A stretch of DNA of 64,000 bases. It comes from Hymenobacter swuensis DY53. Its GTDB lineage: Bacteria > Bacteroidota > Bacteroidia > Cytophagales > Hymenobacteraceae. Of this stretch, positions 52,464 to 60,767 are shown one piece after another. The DNA is taken from contig NZ_CP007144.1 of the NCBI RefSeq assembly GCF_000576555.1, positions 124,001 to 188,000 on the forward strand, in the 5' to 3' direction. The first letter of the stretch is position 1. The number at the start of each line of letters is the position of its first letter. The notes below the pieces were generated by a model. The model was not told where the DNA came from. It made no database searches and saw only the letters and a program-made list of their open reading frames with translations. The position numbers were made by a program, and so were the translations under genes.

Positions 52464-54749
52464 CTACTTACGTGTGCTTGCGTAGCGTAAGGCGCGGGCC
52501 AGGACTTCGTCTTGGCCGCGGCGAATTCCCCGGATAGTGGGCCGAACAAGGACTGTCGGCTGAAGTCCCGTCTGCTGCAGTTGACGGCCATCGGCGTGGC
52601 GCACGTCGTGGCCACTGAAAGACAGGCGAATACCCCCAGGAATGAAAAAATTGGTTACGTCCCCGTTCGCCCCGGCCGTAGGACTGCCGATGAAGGTAGT
52701 GCCGTTAGCCGCTTCGAAGAACAGGCCGGAGTGCTCGGCTTGGCTTTGGGTGCGTTCGTCAATCAGCATGAGCGTTTTACCCCGATACACCGGCTGGCCG
52801 GTGTTAGGGGGCAGCAGTTGCTCAAAAAAGTATTTCTGCGTGGCATGGTCGCTGTCGCCGGTAGCCATGTCGGGCTCGTTGGGCGCGTAGCGGAAAAACT
52901 TTGCCCCGACCACGTTCTTCCGGTCGGTCAGGTACGGCGCAATGGCCCAGGCGGTACCATTGGGGTAGCTGCGCATATCGAAAATTATCGCCTTGGTGGC
53001 GTTGAAAGCGGCGAACATGGCCGCTACATCCTTGGTCTGGAGCCGGCCCATGTCGGCGTAGCCGATGTTGCCGGGCAGGAGCCGGAATACGGCAGTGGTA
53101 TCGGGTGGGGGAGTAAGCTGGCTGCCGGGCAGGGCGGTGAGCGTTACGGTCCGCTCGCGGTTATCGGCCCCGCGTAATCCGATGCGGATCGGTGTGCCAA
53201 CCGGTGCGCGCAGTAGCCGCCAGCGCAGGTAGTTAAGCCGTGTCCATTCGTTTGAGGCGGGCTGAATGGCCGCCAGACGGGCAATTCGCGCCGCCACCTG
53301 CTCGCCGTTTATTTCGGTAATAATATCGCCCACCTGCAGGTCCTTCACCTGCTGGGCGGCCCCAAAAATCCGGGTAATGACCGGCTTGTTTTCAATAAAA
53401 CGAACATCGACCGGTACGCTGCCCTGGCCCACGTAGCGGACTACGGCAGGTGCCGCAATGGCCCCGTGTCCGTCCTGGAGGTGGCGGTAAAAACGTGCCA
53501 CCGCCAAGGCGTACCCAGCTGAGTCGGATGCGGATGCCAGCTCTCCCAAGGAAGTGCGTAAAGCAGTATCCCAGCTAGTGGGCATGAGGTCCTTGTAGGC
53601 GTGGAAATAATGAATCACGGACCATATTTTAGCGCCGGCCAGCAGACGGTAGCCCAGCGCCGGGTAGGTAGCCGTGGGGTAGGTAGCGGGTGGGGGCGGG
53701 GGCGGCAGCGCCGCCGATCGGCTCGTCACCGGGCGCGCTGCTGCCGGGACGCGCAGCTGAGCCAGCACGTAGGCAGCGGCAGCTTCGCGCCGGGTGCCGG
53801 CCGGCAGCAGCGAAACGCCGCTCAGACCGAGGCTGCCGTCAGCGCCCAGTAGTTCCGCCGTGCGGAAATCAACGACAATGGTCGGGCTGAAGGAGAAGGC
53901 AACCGGGCGCACTACCTGGGCGTCGGAGAGCGGTTCGCTGCTATACAGGCGCACGTGCGGGTGATTGCCCAGGGCCAGCAGGCCGGCGGTAAGCACCGCA
54001 TTTTTGTTGACCAGGATAGCTAACGGGCGGTTGCGGGCAGCTTGGCGCGGCGCGGTGGTTTCGCCGGCCCGGATGTAAAAGCCCGACCAGTAGCCGCCGC
54101 TGGTGCTGCCTTCTTCGGGCGCGAAGCCACTGTGGTTGCGCAGGCGGGTGGCGGCCGTGATGAGCGGCTGGGTGGAAAGCAGCCGCAACAGGCCCACGTA
54201 ATTCATACCGTAGGAGAAGCCGCCGACTTGTTCGTCCGTGAGGGGACGACTGCCGCGCAGGTCAAGCAGCACGGCGCGGGCCCGGGGCAGCCGCTGGGTA
54301 AAGGCCCCTACCTTCTCAATCATGCCTTCATAATCCTCCGCGCCGGTGTACCCGTTGGTCTGCAGCACGAGTACGCTGTCCGGGGCAAAGTACACGCGCA
54401 CCGAATCGGCGGCGGCGGCCGGCGCTGCCTTTGACCGCGGCGCAACCAGGCGCGCGGTAGTAGCATCGTCGCGCAGCACGGCCAGCAGCTGGCCGATGGC
54501 GGCTACCGTTTCGGGGTCGGTCTGAGCCTGGGCCACCAAAGGGGCTGCCTGCGCAAAGGCCGAGTCCCAGTTGATGCGCTTGTATCCCAGGTACGGATGG
54601 AAAAACTTGATATGGCCGTACAGCTCCGAGAGCTTAGCTACCCGCTCGAGCTGGGCGGGTGAATAAGTTGGGGACTGGGCGCACGCAGTCGCCCAAGGCC
54701 AGCAGCACAAGAGAAGTAACAGGTACCAGGTATACTGTAAGGTTCGCAT
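52464..54749 (-). CDS. Secreted S41-family peptidase, two-part
   Basis: 761 residues from the ATG at 54749, with a signal peptide MRTLQYTWYLLLLLCCWPWATACAQ (in pieces). The N-terminal part (about 25-340) resembles a degenerate S41-type domain. A PDZ-like segment (about 460-560, VKDLQVGDIITEINGEQV) and a C-terminal S41 core follow, with IGYADMGRL, IIFDMRSYPNGTAW, LIDERTQSQAEHSGLFFEAANG and FIGSPTAGANGDVTNFFIPGG. The Ser in TQSQAEH is the probable nucleophile. The usual downstream Lys is not obvious, so activity may differ from CtpA-type proteases. Probably periplasmic or cell-surface. Confidence 0.88.
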   Translation of the reverse strand: MRTLQYTWYLLLLLCCWPWATACAQSPTYSPAQLERVAKLSELYGHIKFFHPYLGYKRINWDSAFAQAAPLVAQAQTDPETVAAIGQLLAVLRDDATTARLVAPRSKAAPAAAADSVRVYFAPDSVLVLQTNGYTGAEDYEGMIEKVGAFTQRLPRARAVLLDLRGSRPLTDEQVGGFSYGMNYVGLLRLLSTQPLITAATRLRNHSGFAPEEGSTSGGYWSGFYIRAGETTAPRQAARNRPLAILVNKNAVLTAGLLALGNHPHVRLYSSEPLSDAQVVRPVAFSFSPTIVVDFRTAELLGADGSLGLSGVSLLPAGTRREAAAAYVLAQLRVPAAARPVTSRSAALPPPPPPATYPTATYPALGYRLLAGAKIWSVIHYFHAYKDLMPTSWDTALRTSLGELASASDSAGYALAVARFYRHLQDGHGAIAAPAVVRYVGQGSVPVDVRFIENKPVITRIFGAAQQVKDLQVGDIITEINGEQVAARIARLAAIQPASNEWTRLNYLRWRLLRAPVGTPIRIGLRGADNRERTVTLTALPGSQLTPPPDTTAVFRLLPGNIGYADMGRLQTKDVAAMFAAFNATKAIIFDMRSYPNGTAWAIAPYLTDRKNVVGAKFFRYAPNEPDMATGDSDHATQKYFFEQLLPPNTGQPVYRGKTLMLIDERTQSQAEHSGLFFEAANGTTFIGSPTAGANGDVTNFFIPGGIRLSFSGHDVRHADGRQLQQTGLQPTVLVRPTIRGIRRGQDEVLARALRYASTRK

Positions 54750-55188
54750 ATGTTTTGCACTAGTCAGATGGATCACGCTAAGCCTCAGTGCCGCGCGCAT
54801 AAAGTGAGGTACTGGGGCCGAAGATACGCACCGTACTTACCCGGGCGCCTGGGCTTGACAGCCAGGCAGGAGCTAATTTCAGCCAGCAGCACTACCACAA
54901 GCGCGCCAAAGCAGCGGGGCCACCCCGGCGGCATGCTGCGGGAGCAGACGGTGGCCTGGCAATACTGCTCCGGCGGTAAGGAAAACAACGGCAGCGCCAG
55001 TGCTCACGTCTCCTCACGTCTCCTGTGGGACGGGGGCACTGGCGCTGCTGCACCGCACGCAGGGGCCAAAGTGCCTGCTACGCTGCTATTTGGCGGATCT
55101 TCTGGCGGGGTCATCTGCCGTGGCGGCGACATTTGCCTCGGTGTTCTGGCCCGCCGTAAGCAGCCACTTGCCTTGGTGCTTGACCAGC
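54750..55188. other. Region upstream of the endonuclease fragment
   Basis: About 440 bp. The plus-strand frames here have no recognisable motif. The upstream part of an endonuclease gene would be expected, but its DRGH active-site segment cannot be found in any frame. Confidence 0.45.
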
Positions 55189-55371
55189 ACCAACACCGTG
55201 CCCGACAACTCGGCCACGTTCTTCATGACCAACCTGGTGCCCCAGGCTCCCCGCAACAACCAGCAGACCTGGGCCAACCGGGAAGACTATTCCCGCTCGT
55301 TCCTAGCCATCGGCAACGAAGTCTACATTATCTGCGGCTCCTACGGCCGCGGCGGTACCGGCTCCAATGTG
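55189..55371 (+). pseudogene. DNA/RNA non-specific endonuclease (NUC) fragment
   Basis: TNTVPDNSATFFMTNLVPQAPRNNQQTWANREDYSRSFLAIGNEVYIICGSYGRGGTGSN (in pieces) matches the middle of NucA-type nucleases (N in NNQQTW is a metal ligand). The catalytic DRGH segment that should stand just before it and the C-terminal part after it are both absent, and the frame is closed upstream by unrelated sequence. A remnant only. Confidence 0.8.
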
Positions 55372-55946
55372 CTGATTCCGTTCTCACCGTCAGCCAGTCA
55401 GGTACTTACTCCGTGCTGGTTACGTATGGCGGAGGCTGTCAGCAGTCTGCCCGCCACCTTGTGCGTCTTCTGCCCACTCTTCCGACCCTGTCGTTGGGCG
55501 CCGATACTACTGCGTGTGCCGGCGCCGATGTGCTGCTTCGGCCCTCATTCCCAGCCCGGTTGCTGGCTGCTCCCGTTACGTACCACTGGTCAACGGGTGC
55601 TACCACCCCAACGCTACGCGTGCAGCAGGCCGGTACGTACTCCCTGCAGGTGATTACCCGTTGCGGGGTGCAGACCGCCAGCCGACAGGTGACTTTTACT
55701 CCCTGCCTAACCGTCCCAAACATCATCACGCCTAACGCCGATGGCTACAATGACGAGTTTAAAGTTGACGGACTACAGGGGGCCTGGACGCTTTGCCTGT
55801 TCAACCGTTGGGGCCGGAAGGTGTACGAGACGGCCACATATCGCAACGATTGGGGGCGGGAGGCTGCGCCAGGGGTATATTACTATCAACTTTCTCAACC
55901 AGCCGCCGGTGCCGTCTATCGGGGATGGCTCACGGTTATTCGTTAG
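55370..55946 (+). pseudogene. T9SS type B sorting domain fragment with Ig-like repeats
   Basis: In the frame next to the nuclease fragment: ADSVLTVSQSGTYSVLVTYGGGCQQ and PVTYHWSTGATTPTLRVQQAGTYSLQVITRCGVQ are two Ig/PKD-like repeats. VPNIITPNADGYNDEFKVDGLQG, LFNRWGRKVYET, YRNDWGREAAPGVYYYQL and GWLTVIR form the gliding-motility CHU_C (type B) C-terminal signal for the type IX secretion system. The large N-terminal part expected for such surface proteins is missing, and the start is joined directly to the nuclease fragment. Terminator downstream. It shows that this organism or the donor had a T9SS. Confidence 0.8.
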
Positions 55947-56102
55947 GTCCAGCCCTGATGGCGAAGTACTGTCCTATAGCTGCCGGCCACACTGCCCGCC
56001 GGACCTGCCTGCTGCGCGCCACGGCCCCCGGCCAGACGCCGCTGCATACCCGCTTGGTGCTGGTGCGGTAGGCAATTCCCCTCTTTTCCCCGGGCCTTTA
56101 CC

Positions 56103-56133
56103 ACAACGGCCACCCGATTCGGGTGGCCGTTGT
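56103..56133 (+). terminator. Rho-independent terminator
   Basis: ACAACGGCCACCC (56103-56115) and GGGTGGCCGTTGT (56121-56133) form a perfect 13-bp stem with a five-base loop, followed by TCGTTTT. It ends the transcript of the T9SS fragment and lies 45 bp beyond the SRAP stop codon, so it may serve both strands. A 13-bp direct repeat ACGTGCCGTGTCG (56143-56155, 56158-56170) stands between. Confidence 0.85.
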
Positions 56134-56177
56134 TCGTTTTCTACGTGCCGTGTCGTGACGTGCCGTGTCGGGCAGTG

Positions 56178-56852
56178 CTACCGGGCCGGCTCCAGCAGAG
56201 CCGGCGTGTTGTGGGCTGGGGAGTTGACAGCCGTACTCACCACGTATTCTTGCAGCCGTCCGTCCGATAGGGGACGCAGCAAGCCCTGATGAGCCGCTAC
56301 GTCGCCCTCCGCCAGCCAGGCCAGTTCGGCGGCCCGGTCTGGCAGAATCACCGGCATGCGGTGGTGCAGGCGGGCCATCAGTTCGTTGGGTTCCGTCGTC
56401 ACGATGGTAAACGTGGGCAGCACCTCTCCGGTGGCGCGGTCCACCCATTCATCCCAGAGCCCGGCGAAAGCAAACGGCTCGGCCTGGGGCAGCAGAATGC
56501 GGTGCGGGGTTTTTACCGGCAGCCCCGGCAGGGGCTGTTGCTGCCACTCATAAAAGGAATCGGCCAGCACCAGGCAGCGCCGCTGCCGCAGCAGGGTGCG
56601 GAAGGAAGGTTTCTCGGCCAGGGTTTCGGCCCGGGCATTGATGGGCCGGGGGCCGGCAGTGCGGTTCTTCACCCAGGCTGGCAGCAGCCCCCACTGCAGC
56701 AGCTGAATCTGCTCCGGGTGGGTATTGGTGATGACCGGCAGCCGTTGGGAGGGAGCCGCGTTATAGGTGGGGGGCAACTCGACCGGAGCCGCCGCGTCGA
56801 AGCGGCGGGCCAGGGTCGGACCCGGTTGGGTCTGGGTGTAACGTCCGCACAT
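56178..56852 (-). CDS. yedK: SRAP-domain abasic-site protein (YedK/HMCES-like)
   Basis: 224 residues from the ATG at 56852, which gives the obligatory MCGRY start: Cys2 forms a thiazolidine link with abasic sites in single-stranded DNA. The other active-site parts are present: N in TYNAAPSQ and RPINARAETL, E in DSFYEWQQ, and H in ARLHHRMPVIL. It protects abasic sites during replication. A longer frame to 56945 would abolish the catalytic N-terminus and is rejected. Divergent from the 36-residue frame at 56979. Confidence 0.95.
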   Translation of the reverse strand: MCGRYTQTQPGPTLARRFDAAAPVELPPTYNAAPSQRLPVITNTHPEQIQLLQWGLLPAWVKNRTAGPRPINARAETLAEKPSFRTLLRQRRCLVLADSFYEWQQQPLPGLPVKTPHRILLPQAEPFAFAGLWDEWVDRATGEVLPTFTIVTTEPNELMARLHHRMPVILPDRAAELAWLAEGDVAAHQGLLRPLSDGRLQEYVVSTAVNSPAHNTPALLEPAR

Positions 56853-56978
56853 GGGGAAAAGCAAAAGGGCCGGTTCCGGCCGGGGTACCCGGCTGTAACG
56901 GCCGACCGGCCTGGCCCGTTCCGCTACAGCCGGTATCTTACGCAAACTTCAAAACGAAAAAATGTACGCTTCCTCTTT

Positions 56979-57089
56979 ATGAGCGAGGATCACAAACAAG
57001 AGGTAGACCAGCTCTTTGGCCCCCAGAAGCCGCTTGTGGCCCGGGAGACTCAGCAGTCGAAAAGTACCGATAAGCAACGTGAGGTGTAA
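56979..57089 (+). CDS. Possible 36-residue protein
   Basis: ATG at 56979, MSEDHKQEVDQLFGPQKPLVARETQQSKSTDKQREV in pieces; highly charged and hydrophilic, no known family. It lies 126 bp from the SRAP start in divergent orientation, with AAAACGAAAAAATG just upstream. The composition looks like a real short protein rather than GC-frame noise, but there is no other evidence. Confidence 0.35.
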   Translation: MSEDHKQEVDQLFGPQKPLVARETQQSKSTDKQREV

Positions 57090-57594
57090 CCATCAGGTAC
57101 AGTGCTGTATTCCTGCTGACTGATTGGCGGCCGAAACATAGCCCTGGGCCTGATAGCCTATCGGTGCGGGCCGGGAGAAGCAGCGCAGCTAACCCGCGCG
57201 CACCTACCGGCCGGCCTCAGACGACGAGGCCACTACCAACCTGGGAATGTGGTTCATCCACTTGTCCGAACAGGGGTATCCAGTAATTTTTGAGTGCGTA
57301 CCGTCTGCAGCAAGCCCCAGCCTTTGCAGCACAAAACTTTTCCTGTGATAAAGTGATGAACAGGCCGACCACGTAATCTTATTATCCAATAAAGAGAATT
57401 CGCATAGAACTCGGTCAACCTACAGATCACCAAAGAACTGCGCTAACGATAAGCCATAAATATCCAATTGTAGTGGTCTGGTTAGCTGGGCGCAATGAGT
57501 ATGTATGTGCTTTGATACCGTAGCAGCCACCTCTGTATCAACTGAGTGTGCGTGGGCGAATCCGGCGGCGGTTTCGATAAAAAGCGCGCGAGGC
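57090..57594. other. Gap upstream of the HxlR regulator's terminus
   Basis: About 500 bp. 57330-57480 is AT-rich. No conserved frame, repeat or RNA gene is recognised. Confidence 0.45.
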
Positions 57595-57960
57595 TTACTT
57601 GCCCTCCTGCATCATGCGGGCGCGGTGGGCTAGGCCCCATTCCGCCAGGCTGTCGGTCAGGGCGGTTAGCGAGCGGCCGGTTTCGGAAAGGCTGTAGGTG
57701 ACCGTCAGGGGTTTGCTCGTGGCCACGTGCCGCACAATGAGCCCGTTGGTTTCCAGGTCCTGTAGCTCCCGGCTCAGCACTTTGCCGGAGATGCCCGTTA
57801 CCTCGCGCAGCAGGGCCGAGTAGCGCATCGGCTGGTGGCAGAGGCGGGCAATGATGGCGAGCTTCCACTTGCCGCTCAGGATATCGAGCGTATCGTCGAT
57901 GGCGCGCATGCGATGGGCACAGGCGCCCGTGAAGGAATGATCGGCCGAGTCTTGCTGCAT
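57595..57960 (-). CDS. HxlR-family transcriptional regulator
   Basis: 121 residues. CAHRMRAIDDTLDILSGKWKLAIIARL starts with the conserved Cys and the GKWK motif of HxlR regulators; MRYSALLREVTGISGKVLSRELQDLETNGLIVR is the winged helix. HxlR proteins are dimers that respond to reactive electrophiles, oxidants or quinones, often via the Cys near the N-terminus (C14 here). It diverges from the nitroreductase gene across 133 bp holding palindromic sites, so it is the probable regulator of both. Confidence 0.93.
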   Translation of the reverse strand: MQQDSADHSFTGACAHRMRAIDDTLDILSGKWKLAIIARLCHQPMRYSALLREVTGISGKVLSRELQDLETNGLIVRHVATSKPLTVTYSLSETGRSLTALTDSLAEWGLAHRARMMQEGK

Positions 57961-58010
57961 GGGAAGAAGTGGTTACCTGTTTGTCACCAGAGGGCCGTGA
58001 ATGTCCCGGT

Positions 58011-58030
58011 TACCTTTTGTCCCAAAGGTA
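58011..58030. promoter_or_regulatory. Candidate HxlR operator
   Basis: TACCTTT (58011-58017) and AAAGGTA (58024-58030) are a perfect inverted repeat with six bases between. A further half-site TACCTTT lies at 58052-58058 and a partial one, TTACCTGTTTGTC, at 57973-57985. All are in the divergent promoter region of the regulator and nitroreductase genes. Confidence 0.6.
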
Positions 58031-58093
58031 CGGCTTGTCAGCTAGGGGTTTTACCTTTGCCCCGGATCTATTCCAGGAAAAACACCTTTCAAC

Positions 58094-58765
58094 ATGGCAT
58101 TACTCGAAGACCTGACGTGGCGCTACGCCACCAAGAAGATGAATGGGGAGCGTATCCCCGCCGATAAGCTGAATTACATTCTGGAAGCGGCGCGCCTGGC
58201 CCCGTCCTCGTCGGGACTGCAGCCTTACAAAATCCTGGTTATCTCGGACCCGGCGCTGCTGGCCAAGATCCGGGAGGTATCCTTCAACCAGAGCCAGGTG
58301 ACGGACTGCTCGCACCTGCTGGTGTTTGTGGCCTGGGACGGCTACAGCGAGGAGCGCATCACGCGCGTGTTCAACTACACCATGGACCAGCGCGGCCTGC
58401 CGCACCAGACCATGGCCGACTACAAACAGAATCTGTGGTCCATGTACGAGCCCCTGGGCCAGGAGTGGCACGCCCAACACGCGGCCAAGCAGAGCTACAT
58501 TGCCTTTGCTATGGCCATTGCGGCGGCGGCGGAACAGCGCGTGGACGCTACGCCCATTGAAGGCTTCAACGCCGACCAACTCGATACCCTGCTGCAGCTG
58601 AAAGGCAGTGGCTACCACAGCGCGGTGCTGTTGCCGCTCGGCTACCGGCAGGAGTCGGAAGACTGGCTGGTGAACATGAAAAAAGTGCGCACGCCGATGG
58701 AGGAATTTGCCCAAGAGCTGACGCTGGCCGATCTGACGAACGCCGAGGAGCAGGCCGCCCAATAG
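58094..58765 (+). CDS. Nitroreductase-family NAD(P)H oxidoreductase
   Basis: 223 residues. LTWRYATKKMNGERIPADKLNYILEAARLAPSSSGLQPYKILVI (in pieces) includes the RYATK/APSSSGLQP FMN-binding region; the second half has AFAMAIAAAAEQRVDATPIEGF and LLPLGYRQESEDW, the second FMN contact. These enzymes reduce nitro compounds, quinones or flavins. The typical regulator HxlR lies opposite. Its 5' region has the palindromes described. Terminator downstream. Confidence 0.94.
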   Translation: MALLEDLTWRYATKKMNGERIPADKLNYILEAARLAPSSSGLQPYKILVISDPALLAKIREVSFNQSQVTDCSHLLVFVAWDGYSEERITRVFNYTMDQRGLPHQTMADYKQNLWSMYEPLGQEWHAQHAAKQSYIAFAMAIAAAAEQRVDATPIEGFNADQLDTLLQLKGSGYHSAVLLPLGYRQESEDWLVNMKKVRTPMEEFAQELTLADLTNAEEQAAQ

Positions 58766-58784
58766 ACCTGCCCTTGATGAAAGT

Positions 58785-58840
58785 GCCCCGTAATCGTCTG
58801 TTGCCTGGCTTATCCAGCGGGCTGCGGCCGACTACGGGGC
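58785..58840 (+). terminator. Terminator of the nitroreductase gene
   Basis: GCCCCGTA (58785-58792) pairs with TACGGGGC (58833-58840) over a long 40-base loop that can partly pair itself, then GCTTTTGCG follows. It lies 20 bp after the stop. Confidence 0.6.
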
Positions 58841-59004
58841 GCTTTTGCGTTCCAGCGCAGCGAGGTAATCATGCGCACCCTGATGCTGGACTTGCTGCAG
58901 TCCAGCGAAATTGCGGGCGAACTAATTCGTTGAACGACGTTTCCCAATGAATGCTGGTCTAAGGTAGCACGTTACCAGCGACCCTATGGGTTGGGCCATA
59001 CAGG

Positions 59005-59706
59005 CTACAGCCGGTCATAGAAAGTACGGCGATAGGCATCGCCAACTGGAATGCACCGGGGCTCATCCGCGGTGGCCTGGATGAAAATCCGGCTACGCTC
59101 TACACTGTGTACGTGCGCCAGCGCCACAATAAACGACTTGTGGACGCGCACAAAGGCCGAAGCGGGCAGGCTCGTTTCCAGGCTGTTGAGGGTCTGCCGG
59201 GCAATAACTTTCCCGGTTAGCGTGTGCACAACGACGTAATTCTGCAAGCCCTCCGCGTAGAGCACCTCATCCAGATCAATCCGCTGCAGCCGATGTTCGG
59301 TTTTGACAAACACGTACGGGCGGGGCGTTTCCTCCACTGCCGGGCGCAGGCGCCGCTGGGCTTTCTGCACGGCCTGGTAGAAGCGCTCGAACGGAATGGG
59401 TTTGAGCAGGTAATCAATGACATCGTGCTCGAAGCCCGCCAGCGCGTAATCGGGGTAGGCGGTGGTCAGCACCACCGGGGCGCGCCGGTCCAAGGCCTGC
59501 AGGAATTGCAGCCCCGTGAGTTGGGGCATCTGAATGTCGAGGAAGATCAAATCGACGCGCCGCTCGCCCACCCACTGCAGGGCCTCCAGCGGGTTCTGGC
59601 TGCTGCCGGCCAAGTGCAGAAACGGCACTTTCGCCACGTAATCGGTCAGGATGTCGATGGCCAGGGGCTTATCGTCAATCACCAGGCAATGCATCGGGTC
59701 AGTCAT
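59005..59706 (-). CDS. LytTR-family response regulator
   Basis: 233 residues. The receiver (about 5-120) has acidic D11/D12, phospho-acceptor D57 (IFLDIQMP) and K (LLKPI). A LytTR DNA-binding domain (about 130-233) has YVFVKTEHRLQRIDLDEVLYAEGLQNYVVVHT and VRVHKSFIVAL. It overlaps the histidine kinase gene by four bases (ATGA) and is its partner. It regulates transcription by binding direct repeats; none is identifiable here. Confidence 0.95.
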   Translation of the reverse strand: MTDPMHCLVIDDKPLAIDILTDYVAKVPFLHLAGSSQNPLEALQWVGERRVDLIFLDIQMPQLTGLQFLQALDRRAPVVLTTAYPDYALAGFEHDVIDYLLKPIPFERFYQAVQKAQRRLRPAVEETPRPYVFVKTEHRLQRIDLDEVLYAEGLQNYVVVHTLTGKVIARQTLNSLETSLPASAFVRVHKSFIVALAHVHSVERSRIFIQATADEPRCIPVGDAYRRTFYDRL

Positions 59707-60767
59707 AGGGCAAGGCGGAGCGTTACCTGGAAATCGGTGGGCGAATCGGCAATGGTCAGCGTGTGGCGGTCCGGGTAGAGCAGCGCTAGCCGCCGCCGCA
59801 CGTTGGCCAGCCCGATACCGCCGACCTGGTCTTTCTGCTGCTCATTGCGGGTGTTGTGCAGGCGCAAATCCAGGGTGGTGGCCGTCAGGTCCAGATGGAG
59901 CGTAACCGGCCGGGCCGCGTCAGTCAGCAGACCGTGCTTGAAGGCGTTTTCCACGAAGGAAACCAGCAGCATGGGCGCAATCAGCTGCCCGTTGAGTGGG
60001 CCCCGGAGCTGGTAGTCGAGGTGCAGGTTGTCCTTCGAGCCGATCCGCTGGAGCTCAATCAGGCCGTTCAGGTAGTCCAGCTCGCGGGACAGCAGCACCC
60101 GGTCGTGGTGGGCATCGTGCAGCATGTAGCGCAGCAGCTCGGCCAGCTTGAGCAAAGCCCGCGGCGCCGCCTCCGACTGCTGATACACCAGGGCGTAGAT
60201 GTCGTTGATGGTGTTGAAGAGAAAATGCGGATTCAGCTGCGAACGGAGAAAAGTCAACTCGGCGGCGGTGTGGGCCTGCTGGGCTTCGCGCCGCCGCCGC
60301 TCGGTCAGCAGCTGGTGCCGGATAAACGCATAAAGCAGCCCGTAGAGCACGTAATCGAAATAAAACCGGACACTGTTCTCCACAAACCACCGCGCGGTAA
60401 ACGTGGGGTTGTGCTCGTAGTTATCGAAGCCGAGCAGCGGCTTGAACACTAGAAACTCCACCCCGTAGCGCACCCCCGTAATGAGCAGCAACGTCAGCAG
60501 CAGGCCCCCGGCGGCCCGGCCAAAACGCGGCCAGTTCAGCGCGCCCGCCAGCAGCGGCCGGGCCACCAACTCCACGGGCAGGTAAAAGGCCAGGGCGTTG
60601 ATGAGCAGGTAGCCCAGCGTCACCAGCCCGGCCGTGGTGTCCGTCAGGGTGGGGGGGCGGTTGGCGGGCGTGGTGTAGAGCACCACCAGGTCCTTGGTCA
60701 GCAGCAGGGCCCAGATTAGCAGGTGGATGGGCCACTCGGGGAAGGCGCGCGGCCGGGCAACGGTCAT
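59703..60767 (-). CDS. LytS/YehU-type sensor histidine kinase
   Basis: 354 residues. Four membrane helices in the first 155 residues, without an extracellular sensor domain. His_kinase motif SQLNPHFLFNTIND (phospho-acceptor H181), then VSFVENAFKHG (N-box) and GGIGLANVRRRL (G-box). It overlaps the response regulator downstream and the HExxH protein upstream by four bases each, so all three are translated together. The signal is probably sensed in the membrane or by the upstream secreted protein. Confidence 0.94.
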   Translation of the reverse strand: MTVARPRAFPEWPIHLLIWALLLTKDLVVLYTTPANRPPTLTDTTAGLVTLGYLLINALAFYLPVELVARPLLAGALNWPRFGRAAGGLLLTLLLITGVRYGVEFLVFKPLLGFDNYEHNPTFTARWFVENSVRFYFDYVLYGLLYAFIRHQLLTERRRREAQQAHTAAELTFLRSQLNPHFLFNTINDIYALVYQQSEAAPRALLKLAELLRYMLHDAHHDRVLLSRELDYLNGLIELQRIGSKDNLHLDYQLRGPLNGQLIAPMLLVSFVENAFKHGLLTDAARPVTLHLDLTATTLDLRLHNTRNEQQKDQVGGIGLANVRRRLALLYPDRHTLTIADSPTDFQVTLRLAL

